Source of the DNA: Corticium candelabrum
Lineage: Eukaryota > Porifera > Homoscleromorpha > Homosclerophorida > Plakinidae
DNA length: 64,000 nt
Direction of reading: 5' to 3'
Assembly (NCBI RefSeq): GCF_963422355.1
Contig: NC_085093.1
Span: 3,289,503-3,353,502 of the forward strand
Part shown: positions 1 to 10,914 of the stretch, in pieces
Layout of the letters: the number at the start of each line of letters is the position of its first letter
How positions within the stretch are numbered: the stretch's first letter is position 1
Notes under the pieces: model-generated
Database searches by the model: none
Seen by the model: the letters and a program-made list of their open reading frames with translations, nothing else
What the model was told of the DNA's origin: nothing
Made by a program: the position numbers and the translations under genes

Positions 1-1895
1 CATCAGTTGAGTTGTTTAAGTCAACATTTGAAAATACACTTGTAATCACTCGTCGTGCTGGCTCTGCCAAAGGATTTCCAAAACAGACAGTGCACTCTCC
101 AGTTGCTCTTGTTTTATTGGCATAAGGAGAGATGTAACATTCATGAATCATCATTTTGTGTTGTCTTGAAAATGTTCCAATAATAGAACGATCAATTGTT
201 GGTCCATGAGCAAAGCCTCCCAGCAATAGTGTTTGATTACTATCCAAAAAAGGAAACGTCTTCAGCAACTTATCCACCTGACTGGCCTGCTCTTGTTCAT
301 AACTGCTGAACAAAGAAGGTCCAACTGCATGCACACAAAGATCGATTGAGTATATAGTCAGTTGTAGTAAGATATAATACAACATGTATGTATACCATAT
401 GCTCCTGGAATGTAACCAGTCAACTGTGTGCATACCACCTTGCCAATAGTTTGAACCTTGTAATAGAATTGAAACGCTAGCATCAGGCATTGGTGTTGCG
501 ATTGACTACCATGTACAGCTCAACGTACTTCTGCTCCAATGTAACCACAAGTTAGGAAAGTCAACTGACCATTGCTGAAATTACCCTGGAACTTGTTTAG
601 CAACGGGAGTTTACTAAGAAGTAACAAGCCATGAGTTGATGGATAATAAGAAACACTAGCAACGTTAACAGTTGTACATTCTAAAATACCAGGGAGTCCT
701 GCAAGTCACCAGCACCAAGATAAACAAAAAACCACACAGAAATTACGTGAGACAATGCATTGCCTATTGATGACTTTGCAAAAATGCAGTTGATACATTC
801 CTGTGAAAGGTTAAGTACAAAGTTTTTACACTGAACAAAAGAACAGATGACGCTATCCAGCAATGGAACATTTGCTGGTCAGCTGCTTTTGCTGATGCAA
901 CCTTGAAGTACAAGAACCTTCCCAAAATCACAAGGAGAAACTGTTCTCTTTAGAATATTAAATCCTTGAACATCAGTGAACACAGGCAGCTTGTGGAAGT
1001 ATTTAAAGTTAGAAGCAGAGTCAATAGCTGCTTTAATATCTTCCTTGAGCCACAATCCTTGAAGGCAAAGAATGTAAGCAGTTGACTTTCTTACCTACAG
1101 AAGTATAAAAGGTATATAGTCATATCAATTATGTTGACTACTACCAATAACGCTGCTACCAATTCTTGATTCCAAAGAACCATATAATATCTGTTCAAGA
1201 ATTAACTTAATTAAAGTACTAGATTATAATGAAGTTTGGAAAAGTGATATAATATAGCTGATGTGATGGACTGAGTTGTCACTTCGACAAATCTCATACA
1301 TGGCTTTAATTGTCTGTGCTGATCAAAATAGCCCAATACGTGATCATGATCTAATAACTGCATAGTTTTCTTTTCTCTTATGCAGTATAAGAAGCTATAT
1401 TGGCAGCTTTTTCTAGTTGTTGAGGTACAAATGTCTGCATGCATTATTTGCGCTGTATATACTTCATAGTCATTGCTACTGATGATGTGATCAGACAACT
1501 TTTGCAAAAGGGATGGGCGAAAACTCTAAAAAAACTGTACTACCTGCAAAAAAAGATATATATATAGGCAATTAGTAAGGCAAATATGACCTAAAGACTA
1601 CATAATTAATTTAATCAGAATAGACTCAAAATGCCACCGAACTTGCTACAGCGTCTTCTGTCCACACTAAACTGTATGCTGCAACTTTATGCGGAGAGTA
1701 GACATCAACAAACAGCAATTTACAACGTCACCATGCCTCTTGGAGGAACGCATCTCGACGTTCAGAGTATCCCAAAACATCTGTGTTGGGCACCAGGTCT
1801 ACGTTGAACGTTGCCAATGTATAAGACGAAGCACCGTCACCCTCCACACTTCCCAGAGCCAGCAGACACACGATCAGCGGCCCAAAACCAAACAT
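1..1895 (-). CDS. Secreted EEP (DNase I/sphingomyelinase-fold) protein, catalytically degenerate, 3' end outside window
   Basis: The first exon starts at ATG 1895 and encodes a signal peptide (MFGFGPLIVCLLALGSVEG) followed by LATFNVDL, the usual first strand of endonuclease/exonuclease/phosphatase proteins, then a helix ending RRDAFLQEA. An exon near 905-1095 gives ILCLQGLWLKED where the family has CLQE. One near 545-660 gives GLLLLSKLPL. One near 410-455 gives VVCTQL where the family has THL. The exon at about 1-330 gives LLLGGFAHGP where the family has GDFN. The order and spacing fit a bacterial-type sphingomyelinase or DNase I-like fold. The Asn of TFN is kept, but Glu, His, Asp and Asn are replaced by Gly, Gln, Gly and Ala. 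The last catalytic Asp-His pair lies beyond base 1. Splice sites are approximate. The fold is fairly sure; the substrate is unknown and activity is doubtful. Confidence 0.7.
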
Positions 1896-2074
1896 GATGC
1901 CGCTTATATAGAAACACATGCACAATTAGTGGATCACGCGAGTAACAAATATGTTTGTTGGTATACTACAACATTTAGCTATTATTCCTCTAGTAGTATC
2001 ACGTTCCTAATTACAGTGCTTACTAAACAGAGATATATATGTATCTGCAATTCGTCTGTGAACAGTCATGTCTC

Positions 2075-5000
2075 TTAGTCGCCCAAAGGGACATCTCTGA
2101 ACAAGTAGGACATTGATTCACCATTGTGTATCCGTCTGATGCCTTCAGCCAACATCAAACTGACATCAACAATCTTGATTTTAGAACATTTTTCAACAAA
2201 AGTTTCAATTGGCAAGGTATTTGTTATGACCATCTAAAACAGAAAACCCATACAGATGAGATTGACATACACAAGACAAAAGGTGAGAAGTCATAGAAAA
2301 GTTTACCGACAATACAAAAACTCATTTTGTCAGTATCAGTCTGTGACTCATCTGGAGCTTCAATACCCATTTCCTAGTGTTGCTAATGAGTCACATTCCA
2401 TAATAATGATATTCAGTAAACCTTGCATTCTTACAAGTAAACACTGTAAGCACTATCAACACTCTCACTATACGTCACTGCTTTAATTAAGATGTGCAGT
2501 ACTAATTTACTGTACTTCACATCTGCTACAGAGAAGTTAAAAGTGCATTATCACAAAAACAGCAACTGTCGGAAAACCCAAGTTTTACGTGCAATTGGAG
2601 AATACAAGAAGCCTGCAACCTAGCAATATTTTAGCTCGATATCATTTTTCACAACATACCAGTCTGAGAGCCTAATGTTTCAACTGTCATACAAGTCGAA
2701 TTGCTCCTGCATCATCATTGTGAGTCTCACATGCATTGTCAAATGAAGCACCACAGAGTCCTTCAATAGCTTTGTATCAGAGAAATGTACATACAGCTGC
2801 ATTCTATGAAAGCTATTACATCTACCTAGCAAAAAAAGTACCTAGCAAAAATCAGTGTTCAGCATACAAAGAAGAAAGATAAAACTGTTTCAAGGTACAT
2901 GCAAGTAGCAAAAGAATGTAATTTCTTAAAATACAACATGCATATTCACATCTTAGTACTGAAGTCCTAAAACATACTACTAGCAGAAACAGCATGATCA
3001 TGCATCTGATATAGAATTCATGTAGTAAGTAAGCATTTAGCACCATTGCATGTAGCCAATGGTTGCATGTGTTAGATTCACAGGTAATTAATAAACAAGT
3101 AAACATACACAACTGAATGAAAGAAACTGCTAGCCGCTTTGTACCCATGTCCTCACCCACCCATGCGCACAAGAGTGCACAAGCACAATAAGTCAAATGC
3201 AACTCAGAAAGACAGAATGTAGTCATTGACAGATGAACACAACAGCTGTGACAAGTGCACACCTCATCAATAGGTGATTGCTCCAATTGAGGTAAAGCCT
3301 CTTCTGGAAAGGTTCCATGAGTTGCCATTGCATAAATCTTATAGGCACCAAGATCTTTCAACAATTTTGCAACAAGAACAAACGGTTCCAGCTCATCTAT
3401 TTCATCATCCTGCAATTTACAAACCACAATAAATTGGACTCCATGTAAATCTTTAGTTGTACATTAGTCATCAAAGCACAGAGACTGTACCAATAAAATA
3501 TAATGTTACACTAAATATAAATTTGACAAAACACTGATTCTTGAAACCCAAAACTAAAAATATTCAAACTGACTACCGTTCACCAAAATGAGCCCTACAA
3601 AGTGGTGAATCAGGCACAAATGCATCTTACTAATAGTAGCCATGTTACTGTCTACAACTACCACATGAATTATTGCATCGATTAAACTAGGTGCCAAGTT
3701 AAGTGATGTTTACTTCTCTGCTTCTATTTGACAGCCTCCGTAATTAACTAATGAAAGATAAATGAGAACATCTAGAACAAATTGTACCCAGCAAAACATG
3801 ATAACACACCTTGGTCAACCAACTGTAACTACTTCCTTCTATTTCACTAAAACAAAAGTGGCACAGGCAAAAATCACCACAGTAACACTGAAATTGTTGT
3901 CTACACTGTACCACAATAGCTACACCAAACATTAATTTTAAGAACCTCGCGTACTTCTGTTTATCAATAATCTGCTAATTTGTATTTATGGTGATGGCAA
4001 CTGCATTTCAGATGGGAACTGCATTTCAGATGACTAGCTGCTCACTGGTTTTAACTTTAATCTGCTTAATATTCTCTAAGGCAACTAGAATAACCCTCGA
4101 ACTACATTATAACTCTATTTTAATTAATATAGTATAAAACCTATATATCAAATAAAATCAACACTACTCATTCATTATTGCATGCTCTATTTGAACAGAA
4201 TAAATTTTATCATTAATTAAAGTAAAGCAGCTTTAAGTAAAATGAGAATAACATTAGCTTTACATTGTTTCATAAATGTGTGTTAACACATAGATATTAC
4301 GTTTGATATGTAGACATTTTGTACTTACAATAATAATTGCTATCCTTCCACCAACGTCACCTACAACATTGACTGGAACAGCAACAGAGCATCTTTCTGA
4401 TTCACGAGACCTCTCTAAATATCCGGTTAGCACATATCAGAGTAAGCACTTAACAAATATGACACAGCACTTTGCCTATCACTAGCAACACTTATAAGCT
4501 GTACCTTCCCAAGTGAAAACTGAAGTAAAAGTAGCCACCCATAGAGTAGCCGTGCCACGGTGATTATTCAGTGCAGTGTGAAGACAGCATGGGAAGGAAA
4601 GTTGAAAGAGGGGCAAATAAAACAAAACAGAACAGATTAGTGACGCCATCCCAGTACAAAACTGGCCCCAGGCACTCCACAATTAATCTGTTTAAAGCAG
4701 TGGGTGTTGGAGCATGTAAAACCAGAAACTAGAAGAAGACATGCAACAACATTCTAGTTCCTGTGATACTACTTCACTTACAATCATCTTATACATCCTT
4801 TGTCTACAATCAAAATCATCTACCTGATAAGCATGCATCTATACGTATGTGTATAAAGGCCGGTTCACAATATCTACGTTGGAACCAACGGAACATAATG
4901 AACATAGCGAACGTAACGAATATTTCATTGTAAACCGGGTTGTTGTTTGTCACGTTACGTTACGTTGCGTTACGTTGGATTACGTTGGTGTTCTACTCCA

Positions 5001-8000
5001 ACAGAACGAAACCGAACGTTTGATCAATAGTCAAGGCGCAAGGAATCACGTGCATGGTTACAGTAGCACATGTCAATTTTTAAAATATGGAGAAGCTAGT
5101 TGAAGCCGTCAAAAGCTACCCTTGCTTGTGGCAAGTGACTTCCTGCGCATACAAAGACATTATTGCCAAGATCAATGCTTGGAAAGAGGTGTCTGCTATC
5201 GTGACGTCACGTTGTCTACGTTGGCCTACGTTAAATTGTGAATGTCACCCAGGGAACGTTCGTTATGTTCGTTACATTCCGTTCTGTTACGTTGTTGCCA
5301 ATGTAGGTATTGTGAACATGGCTTAACACATCGTATGTCTCACCCCTCACAAACACACAACAAACAAACAAACAAACACACAGACACACAGACACAAGCA
5401 CCACATACACAATTTACATACAAATGCCAAACTCATTAGTAGATTGCTTACTGGAGTAAGACACAGACCGTCTATTTGATTGCAGTGGTGGAGATATGGA
5501 TGAATCTCGCGAAGGGGGAGGAGGAGAGTGACGTTGATCATCTTCTTCACTATGTCTTCTATCAGTAAGACTTCCATGAATTACAGCAATGCCCAAACCA
5601 AGACGCTCAGCATATGATGTCACTCTAGATCAACAAAACCTCTTTACCACCATATTATAAAAACTTGCTGACTGTATTACTGCCACAAGAATTTAGCAGT
5701 TTGGCAATGAATAAATTTTGTTAACAACTTCTCCATAAAAGCACTAATAAATAGTGTTCTCTGTAATCATAGTCTAACAATAAAATAAGCAATAATGTCA
5801 TCTGTAATATCTGTGCTGTAAAGCAACACACCAACTCAGAACCTGTGTGTGCTTCAAAATCATGCATTCATTTAGTGTATAGCAGTATCATTATAAAGTA
5901 TTGAGACTATAATGTAGAGTGTCTACCAAAATATTGCATAACACAAATTAACAAATAAGCAGGCCTTCAGATTCACATAGCACATAATTATGAAAAAACC
6001 AGCACGAACCAAAACTGAACACAAGTCACACAAATTCAGATGAGCCTTATATACCGTTTCGCTGTCTCGGGATGCCTTGCAACAACAACAGCATTACAGT
6101 AATCAGGTATCTAAATTATGCAGCAATCATGTACATACAACTGTGACAAACATGAACACAAATCACTGTGTACTTTCTCCCTTATGTACTGCAGAAGAAA
6201 TGGAGAAGCTCGAAGATTATCAATCGGAAAGTCAAAAAACCCTTGAATTTCCTTCTGATGAAGATCCATTGTAATCACATGATTAACACCTAAAATGTCA
6301 GACAAAAGACCCAAATTAATTAAACATCAGGTATAAAACTAAGTCACCAACAAGAAGACGCATGTACTGTTCTACTGTTATGTGTGACAGCTCTAGAAGT
6401 AATGACACTCTACATCAGCTAGTTCTGTTCAACAAAAAATAACACTACCTATAACATCTACTTCATGTTTGATAGTGCAAAGTAGCACCAACAAATGCTA
6501 AAATTGTTGGGTTCAATGCCAATTACGTAACCTACTAGCTTACCTGATCTTTTCATCATTTGTGCCAGTAACTTACAAGGAATGGCACCTCGTTTTCTCA
6601 AACGTGACTGCTTGGAATAAGGTAAGTAAGGAACAACAGCTAGAAATAATCACAAATGAGACTCAGAAGCAAACAAGAGTTATCCAAGATTAGTACCAAT
6701 TATTTGGAGAGCACAGGATGTCTTACAAGCATATGTCATAATCAGTAGCTCCATAATGGAAGTGTTTACTTGCCTGAACAGAAATCAACAGATAACATAT
6801 AATGCTCAATGCAAGCACATACTTTAGATCACACTATGCAAAGAGCGTGTCTCTTCATCAATGAAGAATTTAAAGAAATGATAAGCATGTAATAGAAACT
6901 CAAAAGTCATTTTAGTTTTTTCTGCATTCAATGATTCTATTAGCTTGTCTTGAAACTAATACACAACACAACTTTTCAAGATTTAATACAAGTGCACTCC
7001 TCCAGTATCTTTCCACACCAATGCTCTTGAACAGAGAAATAGTACAGTACTATTACGGACTGTATGTTACGTAGAGAATAGTACTGTACTGGTGTAATCA
7101 TGTAAAATGATTCTCTGAAATCTCCAATTAGTTAGAAATACTAGCATAAACAAAAGCTTTGTTCATACTGTAAATCAACAAAATTTCGTAGAAAATCAAA
7201 ACCACAGCACTACGAGTAAGTATCTGGTACTAAGCGCCTAAGCATGTGTACAGTACATCCTAGCAGTATTTCACCATAGAGGTGTCCACGTGCAGACATG
7301 TCACCATGCATAAATATCTACTATTACTTAGCTAGGTATGTGTCCTGTCTCACCAGGTGTTGATGATTATTAGTACTATGAGAAGTATTGCTAAAACCGA
7401 GAGGAACAGAAATTAGTAAGCATTTAACTTTAGTAAATCTGAGATCGCTTATAAAATTTACGAAAGTTAGATGCTTACAAAATTTGTTGACTTACAGTAC
7501 ATGTGCAATACACACAGCATTTGCGCATTCATCATTTCATTTTGCTATTTCTAGATGTAGCACTATGTATACTGCATACCCGATCAATTCACGTCACTGG
7601 ATCACCCTGATTACCTTCGTCCTACTAGCAGTCTCGCGTAGCCATAGAAATGAGGGCTGGATTAAGGTCTGGCTAGGTGAGACCCTTCATCCCAAGTAAG
7701 TCATTACATTAGTTTTGTGCATGCTCCATTGATTCCATTTTATTTTGGTATACTAGTTGTATGGTATCCGTAGGCACCTCACATTGGTGAGTAACACGTC
7801 CAATGAAGTTTTCTGATTGTCTACTGAAACGCCACGTCCTAACTAGACAATACGTATTTGTTGAAACCCTGTCATGGAAGTAAACATGCAAACTTCCTAG
7901 TAGTTTAGATTACGGATATAAGCCTGGTCTAGGTAGCCGTCGTTTCGCAATCGTGATCAAGACAATTGAAATGTACATTTTAAGTATGCTCTCAGTAAGA

Positions 8001-8798
8001 TTGTAATGATCAACAGTGGTATGGCATTTACTGACATAGAAATTGATATCGGCAAACATTGACTATCAACAACGTTAGATGCAGCACAGGTTGTAAAGGA
8101 TTGATCGTAGCATGGGACGTGTGAATAGTTGACTGTAGGTGGCATTCAGCTAATAAAGATGTTTCTTGGTTGTCAAGTACACACAATCCCTAGCTACAAT
8201 ACAAAAGGATGGGGCGACGGAACTTCATGAGGCTTTTTCTTCGCCGTTTGATCACTTGCACAAATCGTTCCCTATACTGATCTGTAGTTGGACACGAAAA
8301 CAATTTTTTGAAGTAGGTTATAATGAAACGTGGTTGAAGAGAGGAAAATTTGAGGTACCGAGAGCTCAATGGATTGCCATATAGGACCACGCCCCTTTCT
8401 GTTGTGCAACCCGGATTAGAAGCCTCGCTACGCTTGGCAATAAATGAATATAAGTAATAGCTCTAAAGACATCATTGCTTTAGTACATTCATGTGCTGCA
8501 AACCACTCACCCTGCTCCTGATTGTATGATAAAAACATTCTTCCCTCTAACCGACTCCTTGATTTGAACTAATGTCTCTGAATATTTGAAATGGTAAACA
8601 TTCCAAAATAGACACAAGATCAGTTCTACCTCCTGGTGCTGTAGTGATAACTTCACAATCACTCAGTTTGTTCCCCATTTTCCTGTAAAAAGAAACATGA
8701 ATAGAAAGATCGATTAGTGAGTGTGCGTGTGGAGTGGTGTGGTGGTGGTGGCGTGGTGCGGGGTGGTGTGGTGGTGGTGGTGGTGCTGGTAGTTATGC

Positions 8799-8829
<31 letters not shown>

Positions 8830-8869
8830 GTGTGTGTGTGTGTGTGTGCGTCCGTGCGTGCGTGCGTGC

Positions 8870-8937
<68 letters not shown>

Positions 8938-9076
8938 TCTATCTATAACTGCGTGAGGTACGCGGAGCAGCCCACCCCTAGCTACACTAAGCTTACTTGA
9001 CTATCAGATCAGCAAGAGTCGGATGCGAATTGCCTGTAAAGATCGCTATCCCCGAGCCTCTCGCCGCCTCAACCAT
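2075..9076 (-). CDS. PRPSAP: PRPP synthetase-associated protein (PRPSAP1/2-like)
   Basis: This is a regulatory, non-catalytic relative of ribose-phosphate pyrophosphokinase, expected in the cytosolic PRPP synthetase complex for nucleotide synthesis. Exon 1 (8997-9076) starts [20 protein letters not shown]. Later exons read in order: [20 protein letters not shown] (about 8515-8682, two exons), [16 protein letters not shown] (about 6780), [16 protein letters not shown] (about 6560-6640), [14 protein letters not shown] and [13 protein letters not shown] (6200-6290), [15 protein letters not shown] (5575-5625), [11 protein letters not shown] (about 4330-4365), [14 protein letters not shown] (about 3320) and the last exon 2075 to about 2232 ending [23 protein letters not shown] and the KRG segment match PRPSAP rather than true PRPP synthetases. 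Introns are long for this window and carry a miniature transposon, a dispersed repeat and a TG tract. Its start codon is 79 bases from that of LIN37. Confidence 0.9.
4857..5323. mobile_element. PIF/Harbinger-type miniature transposon with MADF-like remnant
   Basis: This 467-base element sits in a PRPSAP intron. The left end reads AGGCCGGTTCACAATA and the right end TATTGTGAACATGGCT, an imperfect terminal inverted repeat. It is flanked on both sides by TAA (4854-4856 and 5324-5326), the 3-base TWA-type target duplication typical of PIF/Harbinger. Both sub-terminal regions are full of diverged ACGTTACGTT-like inverted motifs. An internal plus-strand reading frame from 5087 starts [15 protein letters not shown], then YKDI and AW, resembling the start of a MADF (Myb/SANT-like) domain. 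PIF/Harbinger elements encode such a protein beside the transposase. No transposase is present, so this is a non-autonomous deletion derivative. Confidence 0.8.
7754..8432. repeat. Dispersed repeat, copy A (about 680 bases)
   Basis: This stretch lies in the large PRPSAP intron and is clearly similar along its length to 51835-52664. Both begin with TAGTTGTAYGGTATCCGTAG and end with GATTAGAAGCCTCGCTACG. Shared blocks include the segments before AACATGCAAACTTCCTAGT and around ATAGGACCACGCCC. No terminal inverted repeat or clear target duplication was found. The unit carries no protein I recognise; its open frames are short on both strands. It could be an internally deleted DNA transposon or a long SINE-like element. 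Confidence 0.8.
8799..8935. repeat. Interrupted (TG)n microsatellite with TGCG patches
   Basis: A TG tract with a central block of GCG, TCCG and TGCG interruptions, inside PRPSAP intron 1 (8683-8996). The preceding 8730-8790 is GGT-rich (GTGGTGGTGG). Reading frames across it are repeat artefacts. Confidence 0.95.
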
Positions 9077-9155
9077 GTTTCGAAATCACATCACTAGCGT
9101 GCTTGATCTTCTCTATTGATCACGTGATGTGACGCGGTTGACATGAAAGTCAAAA
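9077..9155. promoter_or_regulatory. Bidirectional PRPSAP/LIN37 promoter with palindromic E-box
   Basis: Only 79 bases separate the divergent start codons of PRPSAP (minus, 9076) and LIN37 (plus, 9156). The gap holds a perfect palindrome ATCACGTGAT at 9119-9128 whose core CACGTG is a bHLH E-box, followed by a TGTGACGCGG stretch. No TATA box is visible. Untranslated leaders of both genes must be very short or overlap. Promoter function is inferred from geometry. Confidence 0.6.
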
Positions 9156-10022
9156 ATGAGCGAGTTAGACCGAAGGACTCGCTCGTCATCAGCAAGTAGC
9201 AAATTAGAAACCCTCTTGCAAGAGCTCATTGATAACCCAAGCGATCGGATGGTAAATCCTGATCAAGATTCTAGTGAAAGGAGGTCCCCAGATGAGGTTG
9301 ATCCAACTGTGGGCAGCTGTCATGCTTCTCCCGACCAGACGAGCACGACTTCTTCTCCAAGGAAATCAAACATTGGGAAAAGTCCTAGAAAAAGGCGCCG
9401 TAGAGTATTGGATGAAAGCGGAGGCAAGTTTGGTGGAACTACTCACATCATGAAATTTCGTGACAGAAAAGTTGATTTGGCTCAGTTTGATGATACCACG
9501 TCAATGTACATGCTTTGTCGTGCTTGGATGATGAACAATCCAAGTCAAACAGCTCTTCAGGCCGAACAATTGCCTTCATTTCCGCCACAGACTCAACCAA
9601 GTCATGTGAACTCAAATTCACTGGATGCATCCCAGTCACTAAGTATCACCAGTGCAAATCAACCCTTGTTGGCTGTAGCGGCTGCTGCAGAATCAATACT
9701 GAATAGTAAAGAGATATGGCGTTTGCCTTCACCAGATAGCAAGAAAAATCCTGATGAAAACGAGTGTCTTCATTCTGGAGAACATGTGAAGGAACTATCA
9801 TCTTTTGATTTACAAGCCGATCAACAGGAGGCTTCTGTTATGGAGGATTTAAAGAAGCAACATATAGAACGGTGGAAGAAAGTCCGGACTAGTTGGAAAG
9901 ATCATTTGACTAGGAAGCATGTCAGGTATGCAAAGAGTTTAGAACTTTTACGGACTGTGTGGCAGCAACACCAAGAAAAAATGATGCAGTCTGGAGTGGA
10001 CAGGAGTCAATGGGAAACGTAG
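9156..10022 (+). CDS. LIN37: LIN37, MuvB/DREAM complex subunit
   Basis: Single-exon gene of 288 residues. Residues 99-105 read MKFRDRK and continue VDLAQF, followed at 121-124 by the CRAW tetrapeptide that names the conserved LIN37 domain. This domain helps tie LIN37 into the MuvB core that represses cell-cycle genes in DREAM. A basic SPRKRRRRV patch precedes it at about 76-84, a likely nuclear signal. A C-terminal helical part contains IERWKKVRTSWKDH and a LELLRTVWQQ helix, comparable to the family's C-terminal region. The N-terminus is Ser-rich and probably disordered. The start has a clean upstream region and shares a promoter with PRPSAP. Length is close to known LIN37 proteins. Confidence 0.93.
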   Translation: MSELDRRTRSSSASSKLETLLQELIDNPSDRMVNPDQDSSERRSPDEVDPTVGSCHASPDQTSTTSSPRKSNIGKSPRKRRRRVLDESGGKFGGTTHIMKFRDRKVDLAQFDDTTSMYMLCRAWMMNNPSQTALQAEQLPSFPPQTQPSHVNSNSLDASQSLSITSANQPLLAVAAAAESILNSKEIWRLPSPDSKKNPDENECLHSGEHVKELSSFDLQADQQEASVMEDLKKQHIERWKKVRTSWKDHLTRKHVRYAKSLELLRTVWQQHQEKMMQSGVDRSQWET

Positions 10023-10914
10023 GACATAAAATATTTGGTTTATTCTGTTAAGTACTGTTAACATTGTATTGGTCTAGAATAGTAGCAATTGAGAAAATAT
10101 GACATATGCATGGGTGCAAAGTCAGAAGTTTGCTATGCATGTATGCAAACAAAGTATCAAACTCGGTCGTATAGCTAGGATGCTTTGAACCAGTGTAGGA
10201 ATTTTGTTTTAGTTGAGGGGGCACAAATTTGCCTATGAGGGAGTAGTACTGAACAACAATTAGTTCAAATATATTGTCCATCATACTTATGCATGCACAT
10301 GCACACAGCAAAGCAAAACAGAATTAACACTGCATAGTATATCACATCGGTCGCATGTCTCTAGTTTGTTATTAATTCTTGTATATCTGCGGGTCACTTG
10401 AATGCTTCTTGGAGTTTATATTAGTGTAAACTAGTAATAATTTCTCAATCACAGCTCAAAAGTTGAGGGGCATGTGTAAATATTCTCCTCTAAAATGAAA
10501 CAAAATTTTGGTAGGGCATTATTTCTTGGCAATTCCAATAGTGATTAGAAATGATAGATCTAAATTCTTAAACTGTGGGAGAGCTGTGTGGCATCACATA
10601 CATTTGCTGACCCCCCTTCCCAGCCCTTGAATGTTAATTAAATTGATGTTTGGCAAACTGGATCACAGACTTTCCTTATCTTAAAACAGACTGATGAACA
10701 GTCAACTGAATAATATTAAAGTCGCAGTGTAAATAAACTTCGATTTTTGCAATTTCCTGTTTGGTTTAAAATGATGACGTGTTTACATACCTACTGTTGT
10801 CGCACTCACGTTGTGTCACGTGTGTCGACCACGTGTCTTCTCGAGACTCCGTCGTTTTACGGCTCAGCGCTTCGCTTGTGACGAGTATCGATCCGTGGTT
10901 CATTAACCAAGTGA
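10023..10914. other. Spacer between LIN37 and the ZYG11/ZER1 gene
   Basis: About 890 bases with LIN37 3' untranslated sequence and the promoter and leader of the next gene. Nothing coding was recognised. Two CACGTG motifs occur just upstream of the next start, in TGTCACGTGTG (about 10814-10824) and ACCACGTGTC (about 10829-10838). Confidence 0.6.

Noticed and set aside
5347-5577. Minus-strand frame rich in Cys-Val-Leu
   Set aside because: It overlaps a CA-rich stretch and the true PRPSAP exon uses the other frame ([13 protein letters not shown]).
8166-8390. Small genes on both strands in repeat copy A
   Set aside because: The frames are not preserved in copy B and show no known domain.
2075-9076. 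Catalytic PRPP synthetase
   Set aside because: The [10 protein letters not shown] and [10 protein letters not shown] segments fit the associated proteins, not the enzyme.
9448-9706. Secondary frames inside LIN37
   Set aside because: Shadows of the LIN37 reading frame with no family resemblance.
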